64,000 nt of DNA from the NCBI GenBank assembly GCA_019873645.1, contig JAIOAX010000003.1, positions 1 through 64,000 on the forward strand, written 5' to 3'. Source of the stretch: Chloroflexota bacterium. GTDB taxonomy: Bacteria; Chloroflexota; Anaerolineae; B4-G1; SLSP01. The number at the start of each line of letters is the position of its first letter. Position 1 is the stretch's first letter. Shown one piece after another: positions 55,106-64,000 of the stretch. The notes beneath the pieces are model-generated. The model did no database searches. It saw only the letters and a list, made by a program, of their open reading frames with translations, and was not told the DNA's origin. Position numbers and translations under genes: made by a program.

Positions 55106-57054
55106 CAGTTCTCCCAGCAGCGGACTTCGTAAGCGGCCGCGCCGTTGAGCAGCAACACCCGCTCTATCTCCGGCCAGGTGTAGCTCCCTGTCAGCAAACA
55201 GTAGGTCCCCGGATCAAGCTGCTGCGGCAGTGCCATCCGAAAGCGGGTCACGAGCACGTCATCATCGTGCCAGTAACGGGTCGGGACCCCTACCCCGTCT
55301 GCCTGTGTCACCAGGGTATTGCCCAGCAACAGGTGATTGAAGATGTGGTACTCTTTCGGCGCAACGGCGCGGTAGTGCCAGGTGAGAGTCATATCCAGAT
55401 AAGCTCCTGGGGACAGCGTCTGTGTGACCTCAACATTCAACAAGGCCATGCCGTTTTGCCATTCCGCCAGTGGTGTGGATAGGGGCGCACGCGCCTCCAT
55501 ACAGTAGACCGGCCACGGCGGATTAGCCGGGATGCGCATCGCCGGTTGCTCGGCAAGTCGGTCGGCGATGGGCTGCAGATCGGATTCGGAGGCGTAAGGG
55601 GTCAGCATGTAACAGGTCGGCCCCGGCGGAATGATCAACCCCGCTCCGGTCGGCGTCACCCGCACGCGAGCGCTATGTACGAAATTGCGGATCCAATCGA
55701 AGGCCGAAAGGTCGCCGCCCTCAAAAGTCGTGAGCAGAATCACATTGCCTTCAGGTTCGGAAGCCAGATAGGCGGCAATCCGCTCCACCGTCATATCCAT
55801 CAACCAGGCACGGGTAGGCGCGCGGAGCAATCCCCGGCTCTCAAACCCGATGCGGACGGTCCAGATATACGTCCACCACAACGCCAGAACGAGAAGCGCC
55901 GCCACCGTCAATCGCCCTAACCAATGCCCCAGTTTGGCGAGCGTGCCTCCGGTGAAGGAAAAGAGGTTTTGCATCCCCACGCCGATCAAGATGTATGGCG
56001 CCGGAAACATAAAGAGCAGATAGAAGTGTTGCAGATGAACGCGGGTAGGCAAAAACAACGTCGGCGCCAGCAACGTCCAGCCCAACGTGAAAACTTCAAC
56101 GGCCCGGATTCGCCGTTCTACAAAAACGCGACACCCGCCGCTTAACAACGCCAGTCCCAACGTCAGCGGCGCGATAGCATACAACCAGGGGGCCTGCACG
56201 ACTGAGGCTTCCCACAGCGGATCACGCGGGGTTGTGAAGACCTGTCGTCCGGTCAGCAACTCGCCGGCCAGACGATAAGTGGCCCAATTCCAGGTCCACG
56301 GAGCGTCCTGACTTCCTGTCGCCATCAGCCGCACATCGGCAAATTGTGTTTTCACAAGATAGACCAGGTAGGGACTGAGCACCACCAGGCTTAATCCCAG
56401 GCCCACGGCGAACCCTTTCCAGCATCGGGTACGCCAGGCCAGGTATGTTGCCAATCCGATGAGCAAGGCCGCCCAGGGCAACGCGGCCAGATGCACCATC
56501 CCCATCAAGACGGCTGCTACCATCCCCACAGCCATCCATTTGGAAGTCGCAGGACGTTGATTTTCGGTCAAAAGCAACAAGAACGCGGCAAAAGCCAGCG
56601 TCGCAAACGTAGGGATGAGGGTCTGATACCAGATCCAGCGGATAAATTCCACAATCCAGGGGTTGGTCGCATAGAGCAGCGCCGCTACGACGGCAGCCAG
56701 AGGGCCAAAAACTCGTGTGACGGCGCGATACAGCAAGGCCAACGCCAGCAAATCCAATACGGAAAAGAACCATTTAACGGCAATCACGCGCCGCACCACC
56801 AACAACGGTATCGCCGCCAGATACGGCGTGATCGCCGTCTGCATCACGCCCACCGAGGACTTGATACCTACAACCGGTAAGTCGCGGAAAGCCGCAATAT
56901 TGGCCGCGGCTGCGAGGATCGAGGCTTGATCGGCGCCCACCAATGCCTCATGGAAAGCACCCAGGCGCAACCAGGCGGCCAGCAGCACGATCAACGCGCC
57001 AGCCCACAGCCAGTTCGCCCCGGATTTTGGAACCTTCTTGAAAAGATTCAACAT
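55105..57054 (-). CDS. GT-C-like membrane glycosyltransferase 5
   Basis: 649 residues from this start. About 10-11 helices then an outer beta domain (LTWHYRAVAPKEYHIFNHLLLG). The first outer loop reads VGADQASILAA, so the usual Asp-Glu pair is Asp-Gln; activity may differ. The longer frame to 57168 would read the 82-bp tandem repeat and is unlikely to be native. No strong ribosome-binding site precedes the ATG. Confidence 0.82.
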   Translation of the reverse strand: MLNLFKKVPKSGANWLWAGALIVLLAAWLRLGAFHEALVGADQASILAAAANIAAFRDLPVVGIKSSVGVMQTAITPYLAAIPLLVVRRVIAVKWFFSVLDLLALALLYRAVTRVFGPLAAVVAALLYATNPWIVEFIRWIWYQTLIPTFATLAFAAFLLLLTENQRPATSKWMAVGMVAAVLMGMVHLAALPWAALLIGLATYLAWRTRCWKGFAVGLGLSLVVLSPYLVYLVKTQFADVRLMATGSQDAPWTWNWATYRLAGELLTGRQVFTTPRDPLWEASVVQAPWLYAIAPLTLGLALLSGGCRVFVERRIRAVEVFTLGWTLLAPTLFLPTRVHLQHFYLLFMFPAPYILIGVGMQNLFSFTGGTLAKLGHWLGRLTVAALLVLALWWTYIWTVRIGFESRGLLRAPTRAWLMDMTVERIAAYLASEPEGNVILLTTFEGGDLSAFDWIRNFVHSARVRVTPTGAGLIIPPGPTCYMLTPYASESDLQPIADRLAEQPAMRIPANPPWPVYCMEARAPLSTPLAEWQNGMALLNVEVTQTLSPGAYLDMTLTWHYRAVAPKEYHIFNHLLLGNTLVTQADGVGVPTRYWHDDDVLVTRFRMALPQQLDPGTYCLLTGSYTWPEIERVLLLNGAAAYEVRCWEN

Positions 57055-57060
57055 GAACAA

Positions 57061-57372
57061 TTCGTCCCAGAAAACAAATGTAACGCACGCTGTTAGCTTG
57101 CACCAGGACAAACTAACCGTTTGCCCGACGAGAAACAATGCATCCCAGAGAACGAACGAACGTAGCACAAGCTGTTAGCTTGCACCAGGACAAACTAACC
57201 GTTTGCCCGACGAGAAACAATGCATCCCAGAGAACGAACGAATGTAGCACAAGCTGTTAGCTTGCACCAGGACAAACTAACCGTTTGCCCGACGAGAAAC
57301 AATGCATCCCAGAGAACGAACGAACGTAGCACAAGCTGTTAGCTTGCACCAGGACAAACTAACCGTTTGCCC
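57061..57372. repeat. 82-bp tandem repeat, about four copies
   Basis: Period exactly 82 (GCTGTTAGC starts at 57089, 57171, 57253 and 57335). Each unit has two small inverted repeats, CAAGCTGTTAGCTTG and CAAACTAACCGTTTG. The right end provides the last codons and TAG stop of the YfhO-like gene (57359-57361). The left end could extend the next gene's frame. Confidence 0.97.
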
Positions 57373-59635
57373 TGCGACGCCCCCAAATGACCATCACCAA
57401 ACATACGCCTGCCATCGCCAGGCCAAGGCCCAATCGCAATGAAGCGGGGAAGAAACGCATCTCCACCCGATGTTCGCCGGCCGGGACAAACACGCCTCGA
57501 AAGATACCATCGGCCTTATAGAGCGGCGTCGGCTCTCCATCCAGCGATGCCCGCCAGCCGGGATAGAAAATATCGGAGAGCACCAGCAACGCCGGTTCGG
57601 CCGTGCGCACGAAAATCCGCACGCGGTTCGGCCCGTAAGCCAGTACCTCCAGCGCGCCTGCGCCCCCCGGTTCACCGGCATCCTCCAGATCGGGGCCGTT
57701 TTCGACAACTGCCATCCGCGCCGGCACAAAGTCGGGCGCAAAGACAACCGTGTACGCCTCCTCGATGCGCGAGACTGGGAGAGTGTCGTAAACCAGCCAG
57801 ACGCGCGTGAGGGCGTTGGTGTTCAGGTGGATGTCCACCAACGGGTCGGCGGTAAACACCGGCCAGATGCCCTCGCCGCCGGGCGGCGCACCTTTGGGGA
57901 CAACTATGTACTTCGCGCCGAAGAGCTGATAGGCCGGCGCCCCCTTATACGGCACGGCCCAATAGAATTGCCCAAACGCGAACAACTCCATCGGGTTGCC
58001 GGAACCTTGCGGCACCTCAAAACCGGCCGCCTGAAGCGTTGCCGGAGACCACAGTCCGCGCGCAGCACCGTCAACATCCACACGGAACCAGCCCGGATCG
58101 TCGCGCAGGTAAGCCAACGTCGCCGCATGGAGATGCTCATCCCCCGTTGAGGATTCAAGCTCCACCCATGTCCCCTGGAGAATCAGCTCCCCCAGCAACA
58201 ACAACGTCAATCCGCTCCAGGCCCAGCGGCGTTCTTTGACCAGGAATAACAGGGCCGTCGGCAATGCCAGCAACGCCGCCAGGCGCAATCCCCCTAACGC
58301 CCGCAAACGATGAATACCGGCGGGAACCTGCGCGCTCCATGACGGCGCAGCGAACCACAGCAGCACACTTCCGGCGAGCAACGCCACGCTCCACAGCTTG
58401 CCCCGTCCACGATAAAGCGCCTCCGCGCCGAGCGCAGCGCCGCTAGCCAGCGCAAAAGAAAGGCCAAAGATGGCCCGCGCCGTCTTCCATGAATCGGCGA
58501 ACAGTGGCAGGCGTGCTACATGGGCATAAAGTGGGCCTTGATAGCCGAGGGCAAAAAGGTACGCGAGAACGCCCAGAACCAGCAGAAACCACGTGCGCCG
58601 CTGTCGCAGGGTGCTCAAGAGGCCCAACACGGCCAGATATAAAGCCACCGCGCCGATGTACGCGCTCTCCACGCGGTTCCAGGAGGGCCAGAATCCCCCT
58701 ACACCACGTCCGTGAAAAGCCGGCGCAAGCAAATCCACCAGCATTTGCGGCGGAAACTCATAGCCACGCCGCAGATCAAAGGGCACCAGCGCGCGCTCGG
58801 TGTAAGGCAAACGCTCCAGACCGGGCAGGATGCCGGGAGCAGCCAGGCATGCGGCCAGCACGCCCACCAGGAGCAGGCGTCCCACACGACGCGGAGCGAC
58901 TTTCCACCCCGCATCCAGGGATTGCCACAACGCATACAATCCCACAATCAGCGCCGTATAGAGCGAAGCCTGTCCATGCCCGGCAAGCAATACCAGCGCC
59001 AGCGCGCCGCCCGCCAGGGGAATACGCCGCGAATGTCGCATCGCGCCATCCACAGCCCACAGCGTCCACGGAAGCCAGGCCAGCGCATCGTTGAATTGCG
59101 GATGTCCCAGGTGCGCCACAAACGGGTCGGCGAACATATAGGCCAGCGCGCCGATGATGGCCGCCGTCCCGCGCAACCTCCACACCGGCGAACAGTGCAG
59201 ATAGAAATACATCCCCACCCCGGCCAGCCACAGCGTCGCCATCCCGCGCAGCGAAATCACCCATGTCGGGATGGGACTGAACAAGAACATCGGCCAGTTG
59301 AGCGGATTGAACAACCCGTACTGCCCCTCGGCGACAATGGGATCGCCGGCCATCATCCCCGTGTGCCATAGTGGGAAAACGCCGCGCCGCAGCCACTGTG
59401 CCACGTAAGACCAGACCGGATGGAGCTGCCCCCACAGGTCGCCGCCGCCGATGGGGAAGCGATACCCGGCGATCCACACCGGCCAGAAGAAGAGCAGCGT
59501 CGCCCCCGCCAGAAAAAGGGGCACTTTGAGACGTTGAAAGGTTAGCGCGTTGGAACGTCGGAACAGTGACACGTTATCCACTCGCTTGGTCAAGGAATCC
59601 TTCACTAACAGAGTACAAGAGAAAAAGTCTATCAT
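57359..59635 (-). CDS. YfhO-like multi-pass membrane protein (GT-C fold)
   Basis: 758 residues, about 12-13 helices. FPIGGGDLWGQLHPVW at the start, GQYGLFNPLNWP, HPQFNDALAWLPWTLWA, and the C-terminal SDIFYPGWRASLDGEPTPLYKADGIFRGVFVPAGEHRVEMRF block typical of YfhO family proteins, which help add sugars to teichoic acid-type polymers in Firmicutes. The first ~40 residues include an AACGTT array translation, so the true start may be later. The last codons and stop come from the 82-bp repeat. It heads the GT-C operon. Confidence 0.85.
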   Translation of the reverse strand: MIDFFSCTLLVKDSLTKRVDNVSLFRRSNALTFQRLKVPLFLAGATLLFFWPVWIAGYRFPIGGGDLWGQLHPVWSYVAQWLRRGVFPLWHTGMMAGDPIVAEGQYGLFNPLNWPMFLFSPIPTWVISLRGMATLWLAGVGMYFYLHCSPVWRLRGTAAIIGALAYMFADPFVAHLGHPQFNDALAWLPWTLWAVDGAMRHSRRIPLAGGALALVLLAGHGQASLYTALIVGLYALWQSLDAGWKVAPRRVGRLLLVGVLAACLAAPGILPGLERLPYTERALVPFDLRRGYEFPPQMLVDLLAPAFHGRGVGGFWPSWNRVESAYIGAVALYLAVLGLLSTLRQRRTWFLLVLGVLAYLFALGYQGPLYAHVARLPLFADSWKTARAIFGLSFALASGAALGAEALYRGRGKLWSVALLAGSVLLWFAAPSWSAQVPAGIHRLRALGGLRLAALLALPTALLFLVKERRWAWSGLTLLLLGELILQGTWVELESSTGDEHLHAATLAYLRDDPGWFRVDVDGAARGLWSPATLQAAGFEVPQGSGNPMELFAFGQFYWAVPYKGAPAYQLFGAKYIVVPKGAPPGGEGIWPVFTADPLVDIHLNTNALTRVWLVYDTLPVSRIEEAYTVVFAPDFVPARMAVVENGPDLEDAGEPGGAGALEVLAYGPNRVRIFVRTAEPALLVLSDIFYPGWRASLDGEPTPLYKADGIFRGVFVPAGEHRVEMRFFPASLRLGLGLAMAGVCLVMVIWGRRRANG

Positions 59636-59880
59636 GCTTCGTCTTTAAGTCAACAAATCTCTGCGGTGGCGCGGTCAGAGACCGGCCACAGCGCGCGGTC
59701 AGAGACCGGCCACCTCCCGGGTGCTGCTCAGGCCGGTCTCCAGACCGCGCCTGCGCAGCGACTAATCCCGCAGTGACGCAATCAGAGACCGGCCACAGCA
59801 TGCGCTCAGAGACCGGACACGGCCAGGTTTGCCCCGAAGTCGAAATGCACCCGACACGTTGAGAGCACTGAATACTGAGA
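59636..59880. repeat. Cluster of REP-like palindromes
   Basis: At least five copies of the GGTCAGAGACCGGCC-type element between 59661 and 59815, including the compound hairpin near 59717-59757 also seen at 7441-7479. No gene is supported in this stretch. It separates divergently transcribed units. Confidence 0.85.
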
Positions 59881-59883
59881 CCG

Positions 59884-59892
59884 TGATATAAT
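59884..59892 (+). promoter_or_regulatory. Extended -10 promoter
   Basis: TGATATAAT, a consensus extended -10, about 35 bases before the mtlD-like GTG start. Confidence 0.6.
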
Positions 59893-59926
59893 CCACCCAA
59901 AGACAGCTAAACAAGGGGAGGCCGCA

Positions 59927-61129
59927 GTGACAGCAGAAAAACCGGTGGTTATGTTCGGCGCGGGGTGCGTGGGACGCGGATTCCTGGGACAACTCCTCAA
60001 CGAGTCCGGCTATACACTGACTTATGTGGAGATTGACGAACCGTTGATTGCCGCCTTGAATGAGCAGCATGGATATACACTACGGCTGGTAGACAACGAC
60101 TGGAGCCAGGACCTCTTTATTCCGGTGGCGCAAACCCTGTATTCGCGAGCAGATGAGCCGCTCTTGACGGCGCTGGCCGAAACCTCGCTGGTGACAACCG
60201 CCGTCGGAGTGCGCTCGTTGCCCGACATTGCGCCGATTATCGCAGCCGGCATCGCGCGGCGCGCTGAGAATCAAGTCACGACACCGCTCAACGTGCTCAT
60301 CTGCGAAAACCTGCCGGATGCCTCAATGACATTCCGCATGATGGTGCTGCAACACCTTCCCGCCGCATACCACGCCTATGCCGACACTCACGTTGGATTT
60401 GTGGATGTCGTCATCGGGCGCACCATCCCCAAACCGACGCCCGCGATGCGCGCGCAAGACTGTGGTTTCATCATCGCCGACGCCTACAAGAAACTGCCGG
60501 TGAACCGTCCACGCTTTGTCGGTCCCCTGCCGGAGATCGTAGGGCTGATCCCCACCGATAATTTCAATGCCTACATTGAACGCAAGCTGTACCTGCACAA
60601 CTGCGGGCACGCCATCCTCGGTTACATGGGCTACCTGCGTGGACATCGCCTGAGCATCGCAGCACTTGAGGATCCCGTGATTTGCGATATACTGACCCGC
60701 GCTTTCGGCGAGGTACGCGCCGGTTTTCTGAGTGTGTATGGGATGGATGCCGCAGAGTTAGATGAATACATCGCCGAACTACTCAAGGGTTTCGCCAACC
60801 GCGCCCTGGCCGATACAGTCAGTCGCCTGGCGCGCGATCCGCTGCGCAAACTCGGCCCTAAAGAGCGACTGGTCGGTGCGGCGCGCCTGGCCGAAAGAGC
60901 CGGCATAGTCCCCGAGGCGCTCGCTCTTGCCATCGCGGCAACATACCGGTATGATGCTGCTGATGATCCGCTGGCGATGGAGTTACAACGTCGCATTGCT
61001 GCCGAGGGATTAGCCGCGGTGATGGGGAACCTCAGTGGTATCCGGCCTGATGAACCTCTGGGGAAATCGGTGTGTCAGCAATACATGACATTGCAGTCAT
61101 TAATCATTGATCCAGGAGAGTCTCTATGA
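59927..61129 (+). CDS. mtlD: Mannitol-1-phosphate 5-dehydrogenase-like protein
   Basis: 400 residues, normal length. NAD-binding GAGCVGRGFLG at 11-21, then the long-chain mannitol dehydrogenase C-domain with DNFNAYIERKLYLHNCGHAILGY carrying the catalytic Lys, Asn and His. Interconverts mannitol-1-phosphate and fructose-6-phosphate. No PTS genes are nearby, so it may serve mannitol synthesis or a related hexitol phosphate. GTG start after GGGGAGG. Confidence 0.88.
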   Translation: MTAEKPVVMFGAGCVGRGFLGQLLNESGYTLTYVEIDEPLIAALNEQHGYTLRLVDNDWSQDLFIPVAQTLYSRADEPLLTALAETSLVTTAVGVRSLPDIAPIIAAGIARRAENQVTTPLNVLICENLPDASMTFRMMVLQHLPAAYHAYADTHVGFVDVVIGRTIPKPTPAMRAQDCGFIIADAYKKLPVNRPRFVGPLPEIVGLIPTDNFNAYIERKLYLHNCGHAILGYMGYLRGHRLSIAALEDPVICDILTRAFGEVRAGFLSVYGMDAAELDEYIAELLKGFANRALADTVSRLARDPLRKLGPKERLVGAARLAERAGIVPEALALAIAATYRYDAADDPLAMELQRRIAAEGLAAVMGNLSGIRPDEPLGKSVCQQYMTLQSLIIDPGESL

Positions 61130-62238
61130 TGAAACCAATTACTCACATCTTGTTAGCTTTCGGTATCGTTCTGATCCTGGCAGCCAGCGTCGGCATATCC
61201 CCGCAAGCCAGGCCAACCACAGCGGCCGCTATTCCACCCGCCCCACACATAGAGAGCGCCGCAACCAATCTCCTCATCAACGGTGATATGGAGATGCAGC
61301 CCTTCATTTGGTATTACCCCAACCATTATGTAGCCCCGTACTGGCGACGGTGGTGGCATTATTGGTCGGTGATACCGGAATTCGACGATACGCGCACAGC
61401 GCGAGTCCACTACGAAGGGCTCCACGCGCAGGTGTATTTCAAATGGGGGCCAGCCTACCAGGCCGGCATCTACCAGGTGGTGACAGGATTGACCCAATGT
61501 ACCCCCTACGAACTATCTGCCTACGCGCGCACTCATTCCTTAGAGGGTGCACTGCCCCACGCGCGCGTCGGCCTTGACCCTACAGGTACGGATATGGCAC
61601 CCGGCTCCGATGGCGGCGTCTATAATTTGCCGCCCTTGACGGCCTGGTCCAGAGAGCAAACCGTGCTCAATGTTTGGGAACAACTCTCGGTGCAGACCGA
61701 ACCCCTGGGCGACAAAATGACGGCCATCCTGTATGCAGCGCCGCAGCCGGGCAGCAACCAGGTTCACTATTACGACTCCTACTGGGATGCCGCCGTCCTG
61801 GAGCCAAAGGCTTTCCCCGACAACCGCCTGCCGGCGCCGGATAGCTGGACGCCCTCGGGCTTTATTTATGATGTTCAGACCCAAAAGAGCGGCAACTCGC
61901 TGACGGTTAGCTGGAAAACCCAAGCTGCGGCCTCTACACAGGTGCGGTATGAAATCTTGCCTTACCAACCGGTTACGCCGATATCTTCAACGATTCTCAT
62001 TTCACTCACGCATCGGGTGTATATGCCCCTGGTTTCCAGGGATCCCATACCGCGCCCTGAAACTTTTACACGGTATACGCCCCTGGATACAGCGCCAGTC
62101 ACCGAGCATCAGGTTGTCATCACCGGTATACAACCCGGCGATATCGTCATGCTGGTACCGCTCTCGCGTCGGCCCACAGCAACCACGTGTACCACGGAGA
62201 CCTACAACCCGCTGGTCATCAAATTTGAGAGGCTGTGA
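61126..62238 (+). CDS. Secreted protein of unknown function, Chloroflexota-type
   Basis: 370 residues. Signal peptide (helix about 8-24, cleavage after an Ala-rich stretch). A jelly-roll-like beta domain (NLLINGDMEMQPFIW...; about 45-240) resembling carbohydrate-binding modules follows, then a fibronectin-like segment and a VYMPLVSRDP motif, which I recall as common at the ends of secreted proteins from Chloroflexota. Overlaps the mtlD stop by four bases (ATGATG start) and is followed by the GT-C gene with a GTGA overlap, so all three form one operon. Function unknown. Confidence 0.72.
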   Translation: MMKPITHILLAFGIVLILAASVGISPQARPTTAAAIPPAPHIESAATNLLINGDMEMQPFIWYYPNHYVAPYWRRWWHYWSVIPEFDDTRTARVHYEGLHAQVYFKWGPAYQAGIYQVVTGLTQCTPYELSAYARTHSLEGALPHARVGLDPTGTDMAPGSDGGVYNLPPLTAWSREQTVLNVWEQLSVQTEPLGDKMTAILYAAPQPGSNQVHYYDSYWDAAVLEPKAFPDNRLPAPDSWTPSGFIYDVQTQKSGNSLTVSWKTQAAASTQVRYEILPYQPVTPISSTILISLTHRVYMPLVSRDPIPRPETFTRYTPLDTAPVTEHQVVITGIQPGDIVMLVPLSRRPTATTCTTETYNPLVIKFERL

Positions 62239-64000
62239 GTTCTCAAACAGTACGTTTGCTAATCCTGAGCTTGCTCCTCATCTTCTTCGCGCAACTGCTC
62301 AGCGCAGCGACGACGCTTTCGGCAACGGTGGATGAGGGCTTCCACATCACCAGCGGCTACGAATACCTGCGCACGGGGAGGGTGCAACTCTTTGACGAGC
62401 ACCCTCCCCTGGCAAAAGCGTTGTTCGCGTGGCCGCTACTCCTGGTACCCGACCTCACTCCACCGGAGACGGTAGCCGGCTACGCGGATGGCGATCTGAT
62501 TGCCGTTGCACAGGCTACGGTGCTCAGCTACACCCCCATTGATCGCGTGATCGGCGCATGCCGCATACCGGTTGCCTTGCTCAGCGTACTGCTGGCCACC
62601 AGCCTTTACCGCCTGACGCGGAAAACAAGCGGCGTCAAAGGAGCAATTCTCGCCCTGACGTTGTTCACGTTCGACCCTAACATCCTCGCGCACAGCAGCC
62701 TCGCCACCACCGATCTCGGTACAACGGCGTTTAGCTTCTGGACGCTGGCTGCACTGTACGCCTATCTGCGCGCACCCAATCATAGAAGATGGTGGGCTGT
62801 GGCTGTGTTGCTAGGATTTGCCCAGTTGACCAAACTTACCGCGTTGTTACTTTTCCCTCTCTGCGGGATACTGATAATAGCTCACGCCTGGCTTCATGCG
62901 CCGAATCACCGCCAGCGTGCACTGCTTCGTGCGGTGATTTCTTGCGTCGGAATGGGCGCTGTCGCGGCGTTGATCGTGTGGCTGGCTTATGGTCTCGAAG
63001 TGCGTCCGGTAGCCACGATAGCCAACGGCACGCTGCCCCTCCCTGCCGCCAGCCACATCGAACGCTGGGAGCGCCTGCGCGCCAATCTCGAATACGGACG
63101 GGAAAGCTTTCTCTTGGGACAGAACCGAATGCACGGCTGGTGGCAGTATTTCCCTATTGCTTTTCTCGTCAAAACGCCGCTGCCGGTGTTGATTCTCGCC
63201 GTATGGACGGTTCTACACCTGGCATTACGCCTGAGCGTTTTAGCGCGTCAGCATCGCCAAAAGTCTGGACATCTAAATATTTTACGTTTTACGTTTTACG
63301 TTTTACGGCAATCGTCGCCAATGCTCCCTTTGCTCCTGTTTCCCCTGCTTTACGCCGCTTCCAGCCTCACCAGCACGATCAATATCGGCTACCGGCACCT
63401 GCTGCCGATTTTGCCGTTTCTTTACGTGGGAATTGGATGGGTGGGGAATTGGAAAAGAGTAAAGAGTAAAGAGAAAAGAGTAAGGAGTAACCAAAATCCT
63501 TCATTACTCATTACTCATTACGCTTTACGTTTTACGTTTTACGTTTTACTTGCCTGGCTCGTCGTGGGGACGCTGACCCTTGCGCCGCATTATTTGACCT
63601 TTTTCAACGAACTGGCCGGCGGGGCAAAGAACGGTTGGCGTTTTCTGGCGGACTCAAACACAGATTGGGGACAGACGCTGAAAGCATTGGCCGCGTATCA
63701 GCGCGAAAACCAGACCGGGCCGGTGTATCTGTCGCAATTCACGTTTCTCGATCCGGCCATCTACGGCGTGGATTACACGCCAATTGCGCCGATGGCAGGC
63801 GCAGAGACGGTGCTGCCACGCCGCTTCAACCCGGCGCCGGGTCTCTACGCCATCAGCGCGACAACGCTGGACGGTGTGCCACTGGTCGATCCTGAAATGT
63901 ACGATTGGTTCCGCTGGCGCACGCCAGATGCGCAGATCGCTAACACACTCCACTATTACCGGGTTACTGTCAACGAAACCACCGTTACCTGGATCGCACA
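62235..64000 (+). CDS. GT-C membrane glycosyltransferase 6 (partial, runs off window)
   Basis: 588 codons seen, still open at the edge. GTG start overlaps the TGA of the secreted protein gene (GTGA). Paralogue of the cluster at 46-53 kb: ATVDEGFHITSGYEYL, HPPLAKAL, NILAHSSLATTDLG, NIGYRHLLPILPFLYVG, DSNTDWGQTLKAL. I checked the frame base by base; it stays open through two heptamer arrays (63270-63306, and 63455-63553), which encode LRFTFYVLR and a Lys/Arg-rich then LRFTFYVLL segment. The second array sits at the same protein position as one in the 50754-53246 paralogue. Confidence 0.88.
   Translation, partial: MSSQTVRLLILSLLLIFFAQLLSAATTLSATVDEGFHITSGYEYLRTGRVQLFDEHPPLAKALFAWPLLLVPDLTPPETVAGYADGDLIAVAQATVLSYTPIDRVIGACRIPVALLSVLLATSLYRLTRKTSGVKGAILALTLFTFDPNILAHSSLATTDLGTTAFSFWTLAALYAYLRAPNHRRWWAVAVLLGFAQLTKLTALLLFPLCGILIIAHAWLHAPNHRQRALLRAVISCVGMGAVAALIVWLAYGLEVRPVATIANGTLPLPAASHIERWERLRANLEYGRESFLLGQNRMHGWWQYFPIAFLVKTPLPVLILAVWTVLHLALRLSVLARQHRQKSGHLNILRFTFYVLRQSSPMLPLLLFPLLYAASSLTSTINIGYRHLLPILPFLYVGIGWVGNWKRVKSKEKRVRSNQNPSLLITHYALRFTFYVLLAWLVVGTLTLAPHYLTFFNELAGGAKNGWRFLADSNTDWGQTLKALAAYQRENQTGPVYLSQFTFLDPAIYGVDYTPIAPMAGAETVLPRRFNPAPGLYAISATTLDGVPLVDPEMYDWFRWRTPDAQIANTLHYYRVTVNETTVTWIA
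63270..63553. repeat. Intragenic heptamer arrays in glycosyltransferase 6
   Basis: ACGTTTT units at 63283-63306, then GAGTAAA/GAGAAAA units (63455-63490), ACTCATT units and ACGTTTT units (63500-63553). All keep the host frame open. Confidence 0.95.

Noticed and set aside
57055..57168. Longer N-terminus for glycosyltransferase 5
   Set aside because: The extra 38 residues are translated from the 82-bp tandem repeat and precede a normal membrane-protein start at 57054.
57061..57372. 82-bp periodic repeat as a CRISPR array
   Set aside because: The whole 82-bp unit is repeated, with no variable spacers, and no cas genes are nearby.

Overview
The window is bacterial, fairly GC-rich and densely coded. 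I infer a member of the Chloroflexota (Anaerolineae/Caldilineae-like). The reasons are Thr/Pro-rich lipoproteins with SH3b or LysM domains, large GT-C glycosyltransferase paralogue clusters, adenylate cyclase-AAA-TPR signalling proteins, and a secreted protein with a VYMPLVSR-type motif. No rRNA or phylogenetic marker is present to prove it. There is one tRNA (Val, TAC), no CRISPR array, no clear phage, and no intact insertion sequence.

Layout. 1-0.85 kb: AT-rich inverted repeats and a degraded nucleotidyltransferase pair. 0.86-7.2 kb: a glycerophosphodiesterase fusion, then a three-gene ABC efflux operon on the minus strand (ATPase, FtsX permease, HlyD-type lipoprotein). 7.6-12.8 kb: an amino-acid-type binding lipoprotein, a lactonase, an RNA methyltransferase, a GT2 glycosyltransferase and a YcaQ-like glycosylase. 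12.8-17.7 kb: a 25-bp tandem repeat, tRNA-Val, a divergent chaperonin paired with an Asp-box propeller protein, a response regulator, a broken methyltransferase, an MBL hydrolase and a DUF2905 protein. 17.9-25.9 kb, plus strand: cupin, SAM hydrolase, MurA (with Asp in place of the catalytic Cys), RNase H-like protein, RdgB, a phosphodiesterase and an SH3b lipoprotein. 26-28.8 kb: a zinc-ribbon membrane protein and a DUF4139 protein. 28.9-30.9 kb: a decaying type II restriction-modification locus. 31.1-39 kb: a four-gene signalling operon (double cyclase-AAA-TPR, pseudokinase-PP2C, LysM protein, Ser/Thr kinase-FHA). 39-41.8 kb: a secreted folding operon (membrane cyclophilin, DsbA-cyclophilin fusion, PEBP). 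41.9-45.9 kb: nucleoside hydrolase, DUF4434, N-acylglucosamine epimerase and AAC(3)-type acetyltransferase. 46-59.6 kb: an operon of five GT-C glycosyltransferases plus a YfhO-like protein. 59.9-64 kb: mannitol-1-phosphate dehydrogenase, a secreted protein, and another GT-C gene that runs off the window.

The most unusual feature is a population of short tandem arrays with period 7 (also 8 and 9), found at many gene borders and also inside genes. Because 7 is not a multiple of 3, each array is read in all three frames. One strand of a typical array carries a stop in every frame and the other strand is open. Inside genes the open orientation is used and gives 7-residue peptide repeats. At gene ends the arrays often supply the last codons and the stop. 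Two GT-C paralogues carry different arrays at the same protein position. Palindromic REP-like elements, an 82-bp tandem repeat and a 25-bp tandem repeat add to this repeat load. Several genes look broken at or next to arrays, which suggests that the arrays shape gene decay and fusion here.
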